From: Symbiodinium natans
Taxonomy: Eukaryota > Sar > Dinophyceae > Suessiales > Symbiodiniaceae
Reading direction: 5' to 3'
Assembly (NCBI GenBank): GCA_905221605.1
Contig: CAJNDS010002090.1
Coordinates: 142,045-206,044, forward strand
DNA length: 64,000 bases
The position numbers and the translations under genes are program-made. Of this stretch, positions 12,001-23,200 are shown piece after piece (within the stretch, counting starts at the first letter, position 1; each line of letters starts with the position of its first letter). The notes below the pieces were generated by a model. It made no database searches. It saw only the letters and a list, made by a program, of their open reading frames with translations, and was not told where the DNA came from.

Positions 12001-12870
12001 TTTAGGGCTTGGGGTTCTGAAACCCCCCCCCCCCCCCCCCCCCCCCCAAGTACCCCTTCAGAAGGGGGCCTAAGTGTACCCTATACTAATGGGGTATTTC
12101 GGGTATTTTAAGGGTCCTGGGTCAGGAAGTGATTCTCTCATACCTGCGGGCTTAGGGGTGTTTAGGGTTTAGGGTTTAGGGTTTAGGGTTTAGGGGATGA
12201 GGTCGCAACTTGTGACTTGGCTTATCGTCAAGAATGTTCATTGTTGGGGTTTAGGGCCTTCGGGCCAGGGCTTGGGGTTCAGGGTTTAGGGTCCATTTAG
12301 GGTTTGTAGGGCTTGGAAACCTATAGGTCTAGGGTTATCACTACGTGCATCCTAAACCCTTTGGGGGTTTTGGGGTTTAGGGGTAGCCTAAGAACACAGC
12401 TCCAAAAAGGGACCTTGTAAGAAAGAGAACTGAGCAGCTAGGGCTCGGTCCAACCTTTACACTTTCCGGTTCCTCTTCAGAAGAGACCTTGCTTTCTTAC
12501 GAGTTCGTCGTGGCGAATTAGAGCTTCGGGCTTAGGTAGCTTCTATCCCCCTAGAAAAGCCTTCCTAAACCCTAAACTTATGCTAACAGTCCTGAATGGG
12601 GATTCTAGTACCCCCTATTCTAATCCCGACTAAGGCCTGTTAGTGCACGGGGGGAACATCCCAACCCTAAACCCTAAACTTTGAAATAAAGAACCGCCAA
12701 GGATTTCTTGTGGAGGGTTGTGGGGGGGATTGGGCTCCAGGGTTCCAAAGATAGGGTTTAGGGTTTAGGGTTTGGGGTTTGGGGTTTCGGGCTTGGGTTT
12801 TAGGGTTTAAGGTTTAGGGTCATTGCCCTGAGGGCTTCACTTCAGGCTGATCGACAGACTTGGCCCCACG
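9011..12870 (-). CDS. further unassigned exon-like blocks upstream of MAP1
   Basis: Minus-strand blocks: 12870-12825 (TRGAKSVDQPEVKPSG), about 12247-12197 (MNILDDKPSHKLRPHP), 11932-11881 (NEAGRSAADGEAVVAGKLE), about 11241-11194 (LVVDALLKLESKTWA), about 10412-10345 (CAKVVYAACRERRAPLSLPC) and 9190-9011 (more than 55 open codons including KTFARRYKPDGEIAARQWMA). Some could be N-terminal exons of MAP1 or of the unassigned gene to the right. No motif decides it. An open plus-strand block at 11427-11624 is also present. Confidence 0.35.
12588..12661. mobile_element. family F palindromic MITE
   Basis: TGCTAACAGTCC...GGCCTGTTAGTGCACGGGGGGAACATCCCAA; arms are inverted repeats. Related copies: right half at 1-46, 6756-6840, 22452-22548, 39262-39310, 39503-39555, 47708-47800. 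Confidence 0.55.
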
Positions 12871-13189
12871 TGTCTTAAACCGGCACCCCTAAACCGTCAA
12901 CCCTAAACCAATCTGAACCCCTAGACGCCCAAAACCGGCTAAACCCCCTAAACCCTCAACCCTAAACCCTAACCCCTAAAACCGAAATCCTATTCCCTAA
13001 ACCCTATTCCCTAAACCCTAATCCCTAAACCCCCTAAACCCTCTAAACCCTAACCCTAAACCTGAGGGCGCTGAACACCCCTTAACCAGTGGGACGCTCC
13101 GCGCTGCCAACGTGCGCACGAGTCTAGTGAGATGCAGATTGGAGGGCTTAAGGGTCTGGGGTTCAGGGTTTAGGGTTTAGGGTTTAGGG

Positions 13190-13340
13190 TTTAGGGGTTA
13201 GGGGTTTAGGGGTTTAGGGGTTTAGGGGTTTAGGGGTTTAGGGGTTTAGGGGTTTAGGGGTTTAGGGGTTTAGGGGTTTAGGGGTTTAGGGGTTTAGGGG
13301 TTTAGGGGCTTCGGGGTTTACGGGTTTAGGGGTTTAGGGC
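13190..13340 (+). repeat. TTTAGGGG octamer variant array
   Basis: About 18 units of TTTAGGGG follow a few TTTAGGG units, so an extra-G variant has been homogenised. Confidence 0.9.
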
Positions 13341-13404
13341 TTTGGGGGTTTGGGTTTCGTTGTGGGTTCGGGGCTCAGGGTTCAGGGGGTCGGTGTGGAA
13401 AGCT

Positions 13405-14253
13405 GAGCAATCTGGAGAAAGCTGCTTTAGCCTGGTTGAAGAACTCCAAAGTCTTCAGGTTGCGTACGTAGCAGCCATGAAATTCAACAGTGAGCTGTAC
13501 CTCGCTTTGCAGCTCTACTCTAAGGATCCATGTACCTATGAATAGTATACACTTGGGCCTTAAAGGGGTTCCTATGTAGCAGCTTTAGGGCCCAAGCATA
13601 TACTATATGGGTTTACATAACCCCTAAACCCTAAACCCTAAACCCTAAAACCTAAACCCTAAACCCTTAGGGCTAGCCTAAATGGGCTGCTCTAAAGTAC
13701 CGTCCATCGTTGGGTTCCTGCCATACATGGGGTTCCATCCAGGCTCAGACAAAACAAGAAGTAGCCATGGGTTCAGGGTTTAGGGTTTAGGGTTTAGGGT
13801 TTAGGGTTTAGGGTTTAGGGTTTAGGGGTTGATATTTCCAAGAGGTTTTGTATAAATACAAACGAAACCTAAGGCAATAGAAGCTTGGCTCTGTATGGGA
13901 CGGTAGAACTTCCTCCAAGTGGTGCTTTGGCGCTTTGGTGTTCGTGCCAGCGGCAGCTTTCAACGCTCCACATTCCGAACGGCTGAGGTCTTAGAGGTCT
14001 AAAGTTGATCTAGCACAACGAGCATCAGGCAAGAGGACGAACTGAGGTTTAGGGTTTAGGGTTTAGGGTTTAGGGTTTAGGGTTTAGGGGTTAGGGGTTA
14101 GGGGTTAGGGTTTAGGGTTTAGGGTTTGGGGTTTAGGGTTTAGGGTTTTGCAGACTGTCATGAAGTATTGCTGTGGCCACTCCTACACCTGCATGACGGC
14201 AAAGGGATGTCGCGCTGTACCAACACCACGACGGCAGGCAGATCTGTTAACCT
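13405..14253 (-). CDS. group of unassigned exon-like blocks
   Basis: Four open minus-strand blocks lie between repeats: 14253-14189 (GTTAAC start after TAAG, GTGTAG donor; VNRSACRRGVGTARHPFAVM), about 13990-13905 (PFGMWSVESCRWHEHQSAKA), 13756-13682 (PGWNPMYGRNPTMDGTLEQP) and 13506-13405 (LTVEFHGCYVRNLKTLEFFN). Each has an AG at its upstream edge and reads as ordinary protein. Together with 15058-15215 they may be one gene, but no family was recognised. The 13405-13506 block is also open on the plus strand. Confidence 0.4.
13524..13622. mobile_element. family H MITE, diverged
   Basis: GATCCATGTACCTATGAATA with TTGGGCC and GGGCCCAA arms; the ends are degraded. Confidence 0.45.
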
Positions 14254-14270
14254 TACAGACTCGGATGTTA

Positions 14271-14372
14271 CCCTAAGGGTCCATTTCCCTAAATAGGGAA
14301 TACTTGGGCCTTAAAGTACCCCACATTTAGGGGCTTTAGGGCCAAGTACATAATAATGAGGTATAGGGTTAA
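14271..14372. mobile_element. family H MITE with TTA duplication
   Basis: CCCTAAGGGTCCATTTCCCT...ATAATGAGGTATAGGG between TTA and TTA. Directly followed by a family J MITE. Confidence 0.55.
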
Positions 14373-14381
14373 GGCATACAA

Positions 14382-14514
14382 GGAGGGACCCCTAGAAGGG
14401 ACCCTTAATCTTATTCCCCTATAGAACCCCTATGTATACCTTGCATAGTCCCCGTATACCTAAGTAGGCCCTAAATCACCCCTAAGGTCCCTTATAAGGG
14501 TCCCTCCTTGAGTC
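14382..14514. mobile_element. family J MITE, about 133 bp
   Basis: CAAGGAGGGACCCCTAGAAG ... AGGTCCCTTATAAGGGTCCCTCCTTG; inverted ends. A second, less perfect copy is at about 3335-3475. Confidence 0.55.
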
Positions 14515-15003
14515 TCATGAGTAAAGGAATATAGACACTAGATCCCAAACTCCTCATCCAGAGATGAAACCAGCCCTCACTACACTTATGCTTCCTTAAA
14601 CGTCGTTGCTGATTCTGAATTCTTCAAGATACGTTCTAGCCTTTCAGCCCACGCCGGCACAAAAGAACCACCTAGTCTGCAGTCGATGTGTGATAATGGG
14701 ATAGCAGAGTGCAAGCAACGTCAACCCATTTCATTACGTTTACCAACAGTAATCTGAACAGAGACCAGTTAAGATTAAATGAAGGTGCTCGGACTGGCCT
14801 CCTGCCTTTAGTTGACTTCATCTGCTTGGTATTAGGTTGGCGTTTACGCAGTCCTGCCTCGTCTACTGGGGGCGCAGCAACCTATCCTTTGAGGGTGAGA
14901 CTGCATGTCCCACGTGGAGACACCCACGTTGGTGGCTACATATTAAACAGTCAAAACGCCAAGTTCTGGCTATCGCAACAGCGCTAGCCAAGACACACAA
15001 AGA

Positions 15004-15086
15004 TAGAGTACATCAACAGGCTTGCGTGAGTAACCCTAAACCCTAAACCCTGAACCCTAGAGTACATCAACAGGCTTGCGTGAGTA
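15004..15086 (+). repeat. 29-bp direct repeat flanking four telomere-type units
   Basis: TAGAGTACATCAACAGGCTT then GCGTGAGTA occurs at 15004-15032 and 15058-15086. Between them are 25 bp of (CCCTAAA)n. Confidence 0.8.
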
Positions 15087-15215
15087 TGAACATCTACTTG
15101 AAGCTTGCCTGCAGAACCCTCATCCCGAACATCGAGTGCACATACTCGAGAGCCTGAACCACCCTCAGAACAATAATCTGAGCTCACCGGCATGTGGAAT
15201 TCTCCAATATCTGCA
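15058..15215 (-). CDS. unassigned coding exon just downstream of TOP1
   Basis: An open minus-strand block of about 52 codons starts after a CTCAG acceptor and reads ADIGEFHMPVSSDYCSEGG, then a balanced sequence ending near VDVHTHASLLMYS. It lies about 180 bp past the TOP1 stop, so it would be the first recognisable exon of the next gene in the array. I do not recognise the family. Its distal end overlaps a 29-bp duplication. Confidence 0.5.
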
Positions 15216-15397
15216 CTGAGGGTCCCTAAACCTTCTAGAACCTCCCTGTGCAACTAATCTCGGTGTCGGAATAAATACAAATGGTCCCTTTGGAAGTATA
15301 CTATAATAAACCCCCCCCCCCCCCCCCAACCCTATTCTTATTATTAAGGCCCCTTTATTACACAACCCACTGCAGGGCACCCACTCGGACAGCGCCA

Positions 15398-17260
15398 TCA
15401 CTCGAAGACATAAGTCGACTTGAAGTGCATCGCCCAGGGGAACTTTGTTCGGACGGTCTTGGGAAAGACGCGCTCGATGGCCAGGTCCACTTTCCTCACG
15501 TTGGCGAGAGTTTAGGGTTTAGGGTTTAGGGTTTCGGGTTTAGGCTTTAGGGTTTCCCTAAACCCTAAAAACCCTAAACCCTAAACCCTAAACCCTAAAC
15601 CCTAAACCCTAAACCCTAACCCTCAACCCTAAACCCTAAACCGTAAACCCTAAACCCTAAACAGAGGGTTTAGGGGGCAACCCCAGATGACCAAAGACTG
15701 CCCTACCTGAAGGCCTTGATGTGACTCCTTTGTCCAGGCCGCCCCTGGGAAATAATTAGGGCTTTTAAGAGCGATCAAGGAAGCTAGGAGAACAAGAGGG
15801 TTTAGGGTTCGGGTTTAGGGTTTAGGGTTTAGGGTTTAGGGTTTAGGGTTTAGGGTTTAGGGTTTAGGGTTTAGGGTTTAGGGTTTAGGGTTTAGGGTTT
15901 AGGGTTTAGGGTTTAGGGTTTAGGGTTTAGGGTTTAGGGTTTAGGGTTTAGGGTTTAGGGTTTAGGGTTTAGGGTTTAGGGTTTAGGTTCTAGGGTTTAG
16001 GGTTTAGGGTTTAGGGTTTAGGTTGTAGGGTTTAGGGTTTAGGGTTTAGGGTTTAGGGTTTAGGGTTCGGGTGTAGGGTTAAGGTTGGTGCTTGGGGGGA
16101 TTGAAGGGGCCCCGACCCTGGGTAAACAGGGAAGCCAAGGGGCTATTTTCGGGGTTTCTGAGATTGAGATTTCTGGCGCAGCCCTCAACCCTCAACCCTC
16201 AACCCTAGACCCTAGACCCTAGACCCTAGACCCTAGACCCTAGACCCTAAACCCTAAACCCTGAACCCTAAACCCTAAACCCTAAACCCTAAACCCTAAG
16301 CAAAGGCCGGGCATCTTGCACCACGCGACGGTGATCCTGCAGGAGTCCCAGGGGTTTTCTTGGATTCGACCACGCCATAGGAGCCAAAAGCCCTAAAGGG
16401 GGTTTAGGGTATAGGGTTTAGGGCTTAGGGCTTAGGGTTTAGGGTTCAGGGTTTAGGGTTTAGGGTTTAGGGATACCCCACAATATGGCAGAGTGCCCTC
16501 TGCGAGGGCCCCAAATTTGCTACTGTGCCCTAATCTCGCCTACCTCAACCCTGAACCCTCAACCCCCAACCCCAAACCCTAAACCCGAACAACCCTAAAC
16601 CCTAAACCCCAAGCCCTAAACCCTAAACGCCAAACCTTAAACCCTAAACCCGAAACCCCAAACCCTAAACCCTAAACCCCAAGCCCCCTTTTCCCTAAAC
16701 CCGAAACCCAGAAAGGCTCGGAAACGAGCCTGGGATCCATGTAGTTGACCTTGGACGTGCCAAGCGACACTGTCCTGAGCAGCACTGGTTTAGGGCTTAG
16801 GGTTTAGGGTTTAGGGTTCCTAAGGGAGGCGGGTTTCAGGAGGGGGGGGGGGGTATGTAACCCAAGGTTCCCTAATACTCACCACTATACTCCCTAACTC
16901 TCCCTAAGCCCCTAAACTTCCCTAGGTACCTACCCCCCCCCCCCCCCCCCCGGCCCCCATAAAATCCCCCTCCTGCAAGAACCCAATAATGAGCAGCACT
17001 GGGCGCTCACTGCTGGGGTGGTTGTGGGGCGGGGGGGCTGAGGATTGGGGGGTTTTTACCCTCAATCCTAAAATCCTAAACCCTCAGCCTTTTTGGGGCA
17101 CTATTGTTGGGACATACCCCCCCTAAACCCTAAACCTTTTGGGGATACACCCCCATGGCATGATCCACTTTGCTGCAAGTCTACACCCTAAATCCTAAAC
17201 CCTAAGCCAAGTCGCTTGTTTGCTTCCCTGTTCTCCATGTTGGTCTTGTGCTTCGATAGC
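15398..17260 (-). CDS. TOP1: TOP1 exons 18-20 with active-site Tyr and stop
   Basis: Exon 18 (17260-17216) ends in NMENREANK. Exon 19 (16774-16718) reads [19 protein letters not shown], with the catalytic Tyr in the SK-NY-DPR signature. Exon 20 (15494-15398) reads [16 protein letters not shown], then a 10-residue tail and TGA at 15400-15398. Joining exons 18 and 19 with a GC donor gives [13 protein letters not shown], the expected order. Telomere-type repeats flank all three exons. Confidence 0.9.
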
Positions 17261-20200
17261 CTGTCACAGATCCCAGAGTAGCCCAAAGAAAAGGAATAAG
17301 AGTTTAGAGTTTAGGGCTTAGGGCTTAGTTTAGGGTCCAAGGAATACGAGAACCAACATTTATGTAGTGTTTACTTGGGCCCCAAGGCGCCCCTTTAAGT
17401 CCCAATTGCATAACCTTATACTTATATGCACATGGATCCTTGCGGAAAGGACATGTTCATTTTATTAAAGAAGGTCCTAGACAATGCGTGCGCAGCTGAC
17501 TCGAAGGGCAAAGTTCGTCCATGGGCAGACTCCCTAAACCCTAAACCCTAAAGCCTAAACCCTAAACCCTAAAGTTCAATTAGGCTTCAGGCTCTCGAGC
17601 TTCGGGGGTTTGGCGGACAGAGGGCTTAGGGCAGGGCAGCATCTGCTCGCAGGGGACTTGGTGGAAGAAATAAGGCTTATCTGAAAGGCAAAAAAAATCC
17701 CCAAGCCCAGCATGCCAAAGCTATACCTGGGCCAAGGTTCTAAAGATTCAGCTATAGAGGAGATAAGAACATGCTGAGCCTCAAACATCGAAAGCGGTAA
17801 AGTGCAAAATGGGCCAAGAATTACAAAACCCAAGCCCTATACACGGAACCCTACAGCGTAAACCCTAAACCTTCTTGGGCTTGTTAGGTGTGCAAGGGTT
17901 TTCGGCCTGGGTTTTTCGAGTTTGGGGTAAGCGGGCGTGGGGAGGCTTTAGGGGCTGGTGGTTTAGGGTTTCGATGGTTTAGGGTTTAGGGTTTGGGCTT
18001 TAGGGTTTAGGGTTTGGGGTTTGGCGTTGAGAAACTGGGAAAAGGCTCGCAATGTTAGGGGTGGCCCGGGTACTGAAGGCGAGCCACGAAAACTACCGTC
18101 CGATTGGAGTTCCATACAAAAAAGGTACTGTAGCAACGATCTCAAAATGGCCCCGAACATAAACCCTAAACCCTAACCCCTAACCCCTAAACCCACAAGG
18201 AAGTGGTCTACACAGGATGCTAGGAGCCACTACGTTGGGCAGGGGGCGCCATAACTTCGAGGATGAGTTCCCCGTAGCTGAGTACGTGTCACAAGGGGGT
18301 TTAGGGTTTAGGGCTTAGGGCTTAGGGTTTAGGGTTTAGGGTCTAGGGGGGGTGGCCCTCACTACAGGGATTTCCCTAAGGGCCCATGTACCTGAATAGG
18401 GACTGCTTGGGCCTTAAAGTACCTCCTGTTTAGGGACTTTAGGGCCCAAGTACATAATAATAATAAAATAAAAACAATAAAGAATAAGAATAATAATAAT
18501 AATAATAATAATAATAAGGACCCCTATAGGGTTTGGCCTGATCTTGATCTCCATCATCTTCTTCCTCGTGCCCTCAATGTCCTTCACGCGATCTCGTGCT
18601 GCTCTCCAGGAGGCTCTTTACGAATGCAGGACGGTTTGGGGTTTGGGGTCCCGAAACCCTAAAGCCTACACTTGTATATACATATATATATATATACATA
18701 TACATATATGTATACAGATATATATATATATATATATGTATACATATATATATATATTTATATTTATATTTATATTTATATTTATATTTATATACATACT
18801 AATCAAGCCGTCTGCGCAAACCGCGGGTGAAAACAAGTTTCAAGAACACTCTCTAGGTGCATGGACCCTTGTAGGGCTCACTCCATGTTCGAAACCCCCT
18901 GAACACCCTGAACCCCCTGAACCCCCTGAACCCCCTGAACCCCCTGAACCCCCTGAACCCCCCCCCCCCCCCCCCCCCCCCGAAACTCCCTAAACTCTAC
19001 ACCCTAAACCTCAAAACCAAAACCCTAAACTCTGCACCCCAAACCCCAAACCCCAAACCCTAAACCCCAAACCCTAAACCCTAAATCCTACTCCGTCCTT
19101 TGGCAGCTTCTGCCCCTCCGTCTCTTTCAACGTCTTGCCCTCCTGCAGGGGCACAGCAAAGGACCCAAAATCTAGCCCTTTAGGGTTCGGGTTTAGGGTT
19201 TAGGGTTTAGGGTTTAGGGTTCAGGGTTCAGGGTTGAGGGTTTAGGGTTTAGGGTTCAGGGTTTAGGGTTCAGGGTTTAGGGTTCAGGGTTCAGGGTTGA
19301 GGGTTGAGGGTTGAGGGTTTAGGGTTTAGGGTTTAGGGTTTAGGGTTCAGGGTTCAGGGTTCAGGGTTGAGGGTTTAGGGTTTAGGGTTCAGGGTTCAGG
19401 GTTTAGGGTTTAGGGTACAGGGTTTAGGGTTTAGGGTTTAGGGTGTCGGGTTACCCCAAACCCCACTCCCTACAAACCCTGTAAGCTCTATAAGCCATAC
19501 AAACACTATGAAACCTATAAACCCTATACCATGAACCCTGATCCCTAAACCCCGAACCCAGAACCCTAAACCCCAAACCCTAAACCCTAAAACCCTAAAC
19601 TCTAAACCCTAAATTCTAAACCCTAAACCCTAACCACCCCCTCCTATCCCCTCCTATCCCTCCGCGTCCCCCAGCGCGCCTGAAGAGCCATGAGGTGCTT
19701 CTTGTGCCGCCTTGCGGTGTGCAGGACCAGGGGTTTTTGCAGGCGTGTAGGGTTTAGGGTTTAGGGTTTAGGGTTTAGGGATTAGGGTTTAGGGTTTGAT
19801 TGGGGTTTAGGGTTAAGGGTTTAGGGGTTAGGGGTTAGGGTTTGAGGATTTTGGGGTTTGAAGGCTTGATGGGCTAAGGGTGTTAGGGCTTAAACGCAGG
19901 GCGTAGGGGCGAAGGGTTTAGGGGTCTACGGTCTTTAGTTCAAAGGCTTCAGGGTTTGGGGAACCTTTTGGGGGTTCAAGGTTCCGGGTTGCCTTCATCC
20001 CACCGAACCCGCTTGAAGGTTTTAAGGGTTTAGGGGTTTAAGGATTTTAAGGGTGTAGGGCTAGGGCTTCTCTTAGACCTTGCAACACCTCTTTCCCCCC
20101 CCCCCCCCCACAGCCCTTGGGCAGTCTCAACCTTTCCAGCGACAGCCCTAAACCCTAAACCCTAAACCCTAAACCCTAAACCCTAAACCCTAAACTCTCA

Positions 20201-23200
20201 AAACAGAAAACTCCGGGGCATGCCCAGCAAAAGCCGAGCGGCTTGTAGTTTTGCTCGATCTCTTTGGCTTGCGCCTTCATCTTCTCCATGGCCTGCGCAG
20301 CGTAGGACAGGGGCAGTTCTTTAAATTATGGTCTGCTTGTTGGGTTTAGGGTTTAGGGTTTAGGGCTTAGGGTTTAGGATTTAGGGTTTAGGGTTAAATC
20401 ATGGTATCCATTTTTGGGTACTCTAAGCAGAAGGCTCCGTATTCAACCAGGAAGCCCCAAAGGGGACCATAAACTTGTAAAAGCACTACATGTACGTGTA
20501 CATGTCTATATATATATATATATATATGTGTGTATTCGTGTAATATTATATTTTTACTTACTGGTTTGTTTATCTTTATAGATGTACTGCAAACACACGC
20601 ACGCGCGCGGTATTGTAGATATACTGCTTGGGCACCCAACCAGTATATGGGAGCTACTTTCAAGACCAACTCTATCCTGTTTAGGTACATGACCTGCAAG
20701 AAGAGAGGTCCAACGGATTAGGGCAGTTTGGGTTTTACGGTTTGTGGGGTTTAGGATTTAGGGTTCAGGGTTTAGGGTTCCATCTTTCTCAGCAGACATG
20801 GCGCTGGCACTTTAGGTTTTAGGGTTTGGGGGGTTTGGGTTCAGGGTTTGAGGTTTAAGCTTGGGGAGGCGACGGTTCAGGGTTTGGGTTCAGGGTTTGG
20901 GTTAGGGTTTGGGGTTTAGGGGTGTATCCGGGCTAACTTCGGGAGGTTTGAGGAGTCGTAGACAGTAACTGCCAGGGGAAGTCGGGCCGGGGAACACTAG
21001 GTTTCATCCCCCTCAGCTCAAAACCCAAAACCCTTAACCCTAGATTAAGCTCCTAAACCTGGATCCCTCTTCACCCACACTCACAGCCCTAAAGCTCGAA
21101 TATCAATCCTTCTTGGCCTTGCCTAAAGACTCCAACCTCTTTTCCTTGTACTGTTCAGGGTGGTAGACACGAAAAGCCAAACCCTAAACCCTTAACTCTT
21201 AACTCTTAGCTCTAACCCCCTCACCCTGAACACTAAACCCCCTAAACCCTAAACCCTAAACCCTAAACACTAAACCCTAACCCAAAACCCTAAACCCTAA
21301 GCCCTAAATCCTAAACCCTCAACGAACCTGGCCTGCGCATGGCCTTTGGACTCGGCTTTCTGGTGATTACCTCAAGGAGGCTTGGTTTAGGGTATAGGGT
21401 ATAGGGTTTAGGGTTTAGGGTTTAGGGTTTAGGGTTTAATGTTAGGGTCAGGGTTTAGGGTTTAGGGTTTAGGGTTGAGGGTTTAGGGTCTAGGGTGTAA
21501 TTAGGGTTGAGGGTTTAGGGTTTAGGGTTTCGGGTTTAGGGTCTTATACAGGAGCCAACACGATGTTACGACTCTGTCTGAGTGAGCATAGGGCTTAGTG
21601 TGTAATGTAGGGGTGTTTTACATTCGCATGCGCAATTTCGTAGAGGGTATACTCTTGGCAACCATGTGGGCTCCTGCATCAGGGTGGGGGAGAGGGTTCA
21701 GGGGTGTGTCTCTAACTGTGCATTGCACGGTCCTTACCTGGGGGCTTGCGGTTTCTGCGCTCGAATTGCTGAGCAAGCACAACTATACGAGGCAGGGCTG
21801 AGGGTTTGGGGTTTAGGGTTAAGGGTTAAGGGTTTAGGGTTTCGGGTTTAATTAGGGTTTTCAGGGTTTAGGGATGTGCTTTGGTTGCCCACGAATCTGG
21901 GCGGCGTCTGACACTCGTCGGAACAAGCCGGTTTAAGGGAGGGATTCCGGAGTTCCCGAAACCCCTACACCCTCAACCCTAAACCCGCCTTAACCCTACA
22001 CCCCCCCCCCCCCCCCCCCCCTAAACCTTGATGAGGCGCAGAGGATGGCTACCTGTCTGTTGGCGTCATTGTAGAACTGAAGGAGCTGCTCCTGCTGCTT
22101 CAGGTGGGTTTAGGGTGTAATGGGCTTGGGATTGAAAGGATTTAAACCCTAAGCCCTAAAAAGGCGAAACCCTAAACCCTAAACCATAAACACACTAAAC
22201 CCTAAACCCTAAACCCTAAACCCTAAACCCTAAACCCTAAGCCCAAAACCCTAAACCCTGAACCCAAAGTCGGCGACATTTTAAGGGATGAAGCTTTTCG
22301 TGGGCTACCAGTAACCATATTACAATCAGGGCACCCTTGGGGGTGGCTTCTGCTATGAGGAGCCCAGATACCCCAAACCCGAAACAGAACCTAGACAGCG
22401 GGATACCTTAGACAGTCCTAGGGTTGAGGGTTTAGGGTATAGGGTTTAGGGATTTTCCCCCTTTTTGTAACAGTCCTTAATAGGGATTGTGATAATAGTC
22501 CCTGTTCAGGAGTGTTAGTAGGGGGGGGGGGAGGGCAACATCCCAAAATACAACCACTCAGCTACCAAGCTTTGTTTTTGCTTGCAAGCGCTCCAAGGGG
22601 ACCCCAGCACCCGAGCAAGACATGAGGAAAGGGAGCAACGGGGGGCTTTATGAAGGGTTTAGGGTTGAGGGTTTAGGGTTTAGGTTGACGGTTTAGGGGC
22701 TTAGGGTTTAGAGTTTAGGGTCTAGGTTTAGGGTTGAGGGCTTAGGGTTCTGGGTTGAGGGTTGAGGGTTTAGCGGCTTAGGAATTTAGGGGTTTAGGTG
22801 TTTAGGGTTTAGGGTTTCCAAAGGTGCTCCTGTGACATGGAGGACCGCTTCGAGGGCTCGAACTTGTTCAGCTCGCTCCTGGGCTGCAGGAACACAAGGA
22901 GCGAACAACGCTTTTACCATAAACCCTAAACCCTAAACCCTAATCCTAAACCCTAAACCCCAAACCCTCTTGGTTCTTAGTAGGGATCATTCCCTCATTT
23001 CCTACTAAGAACAGGCTTTGCCTTACAGGGTTGAGGGCGGTTGGCTTAGGGTAGCTCTCACTGGAGGATGGCCCGAGGATGACCCAACAGTAGCCTAGGA
23101 ACGAAAAATGGGTTTAGGTTTTGTTTTTGTTTGTCGAAAGTGGCTGATAAGCGAATCTAAATCGTAAAAACCAGAGTAAGGGCCTACTTTGGGTCCTAGA

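Noticed and set aside
14837-15046. Plus-strand frame LVYWGRSNLSFEGET... with GTGAGT donor
   Set aside because: It could be an exon of an opposite-strand gene, but the neighbouring minus block is better and all recognised genes are minus. Left unannotated.
2192-16078. CRISPR-like array
   Set aside because: Repeats are 7-bp telomere units without spacers, in a eukaryotic setting.
18544-18993. 149-codon plus frame (YIYIYI... PEPPEPP)
   Set aside because: It is translation of AT and CCCCTGAA simple repeats.
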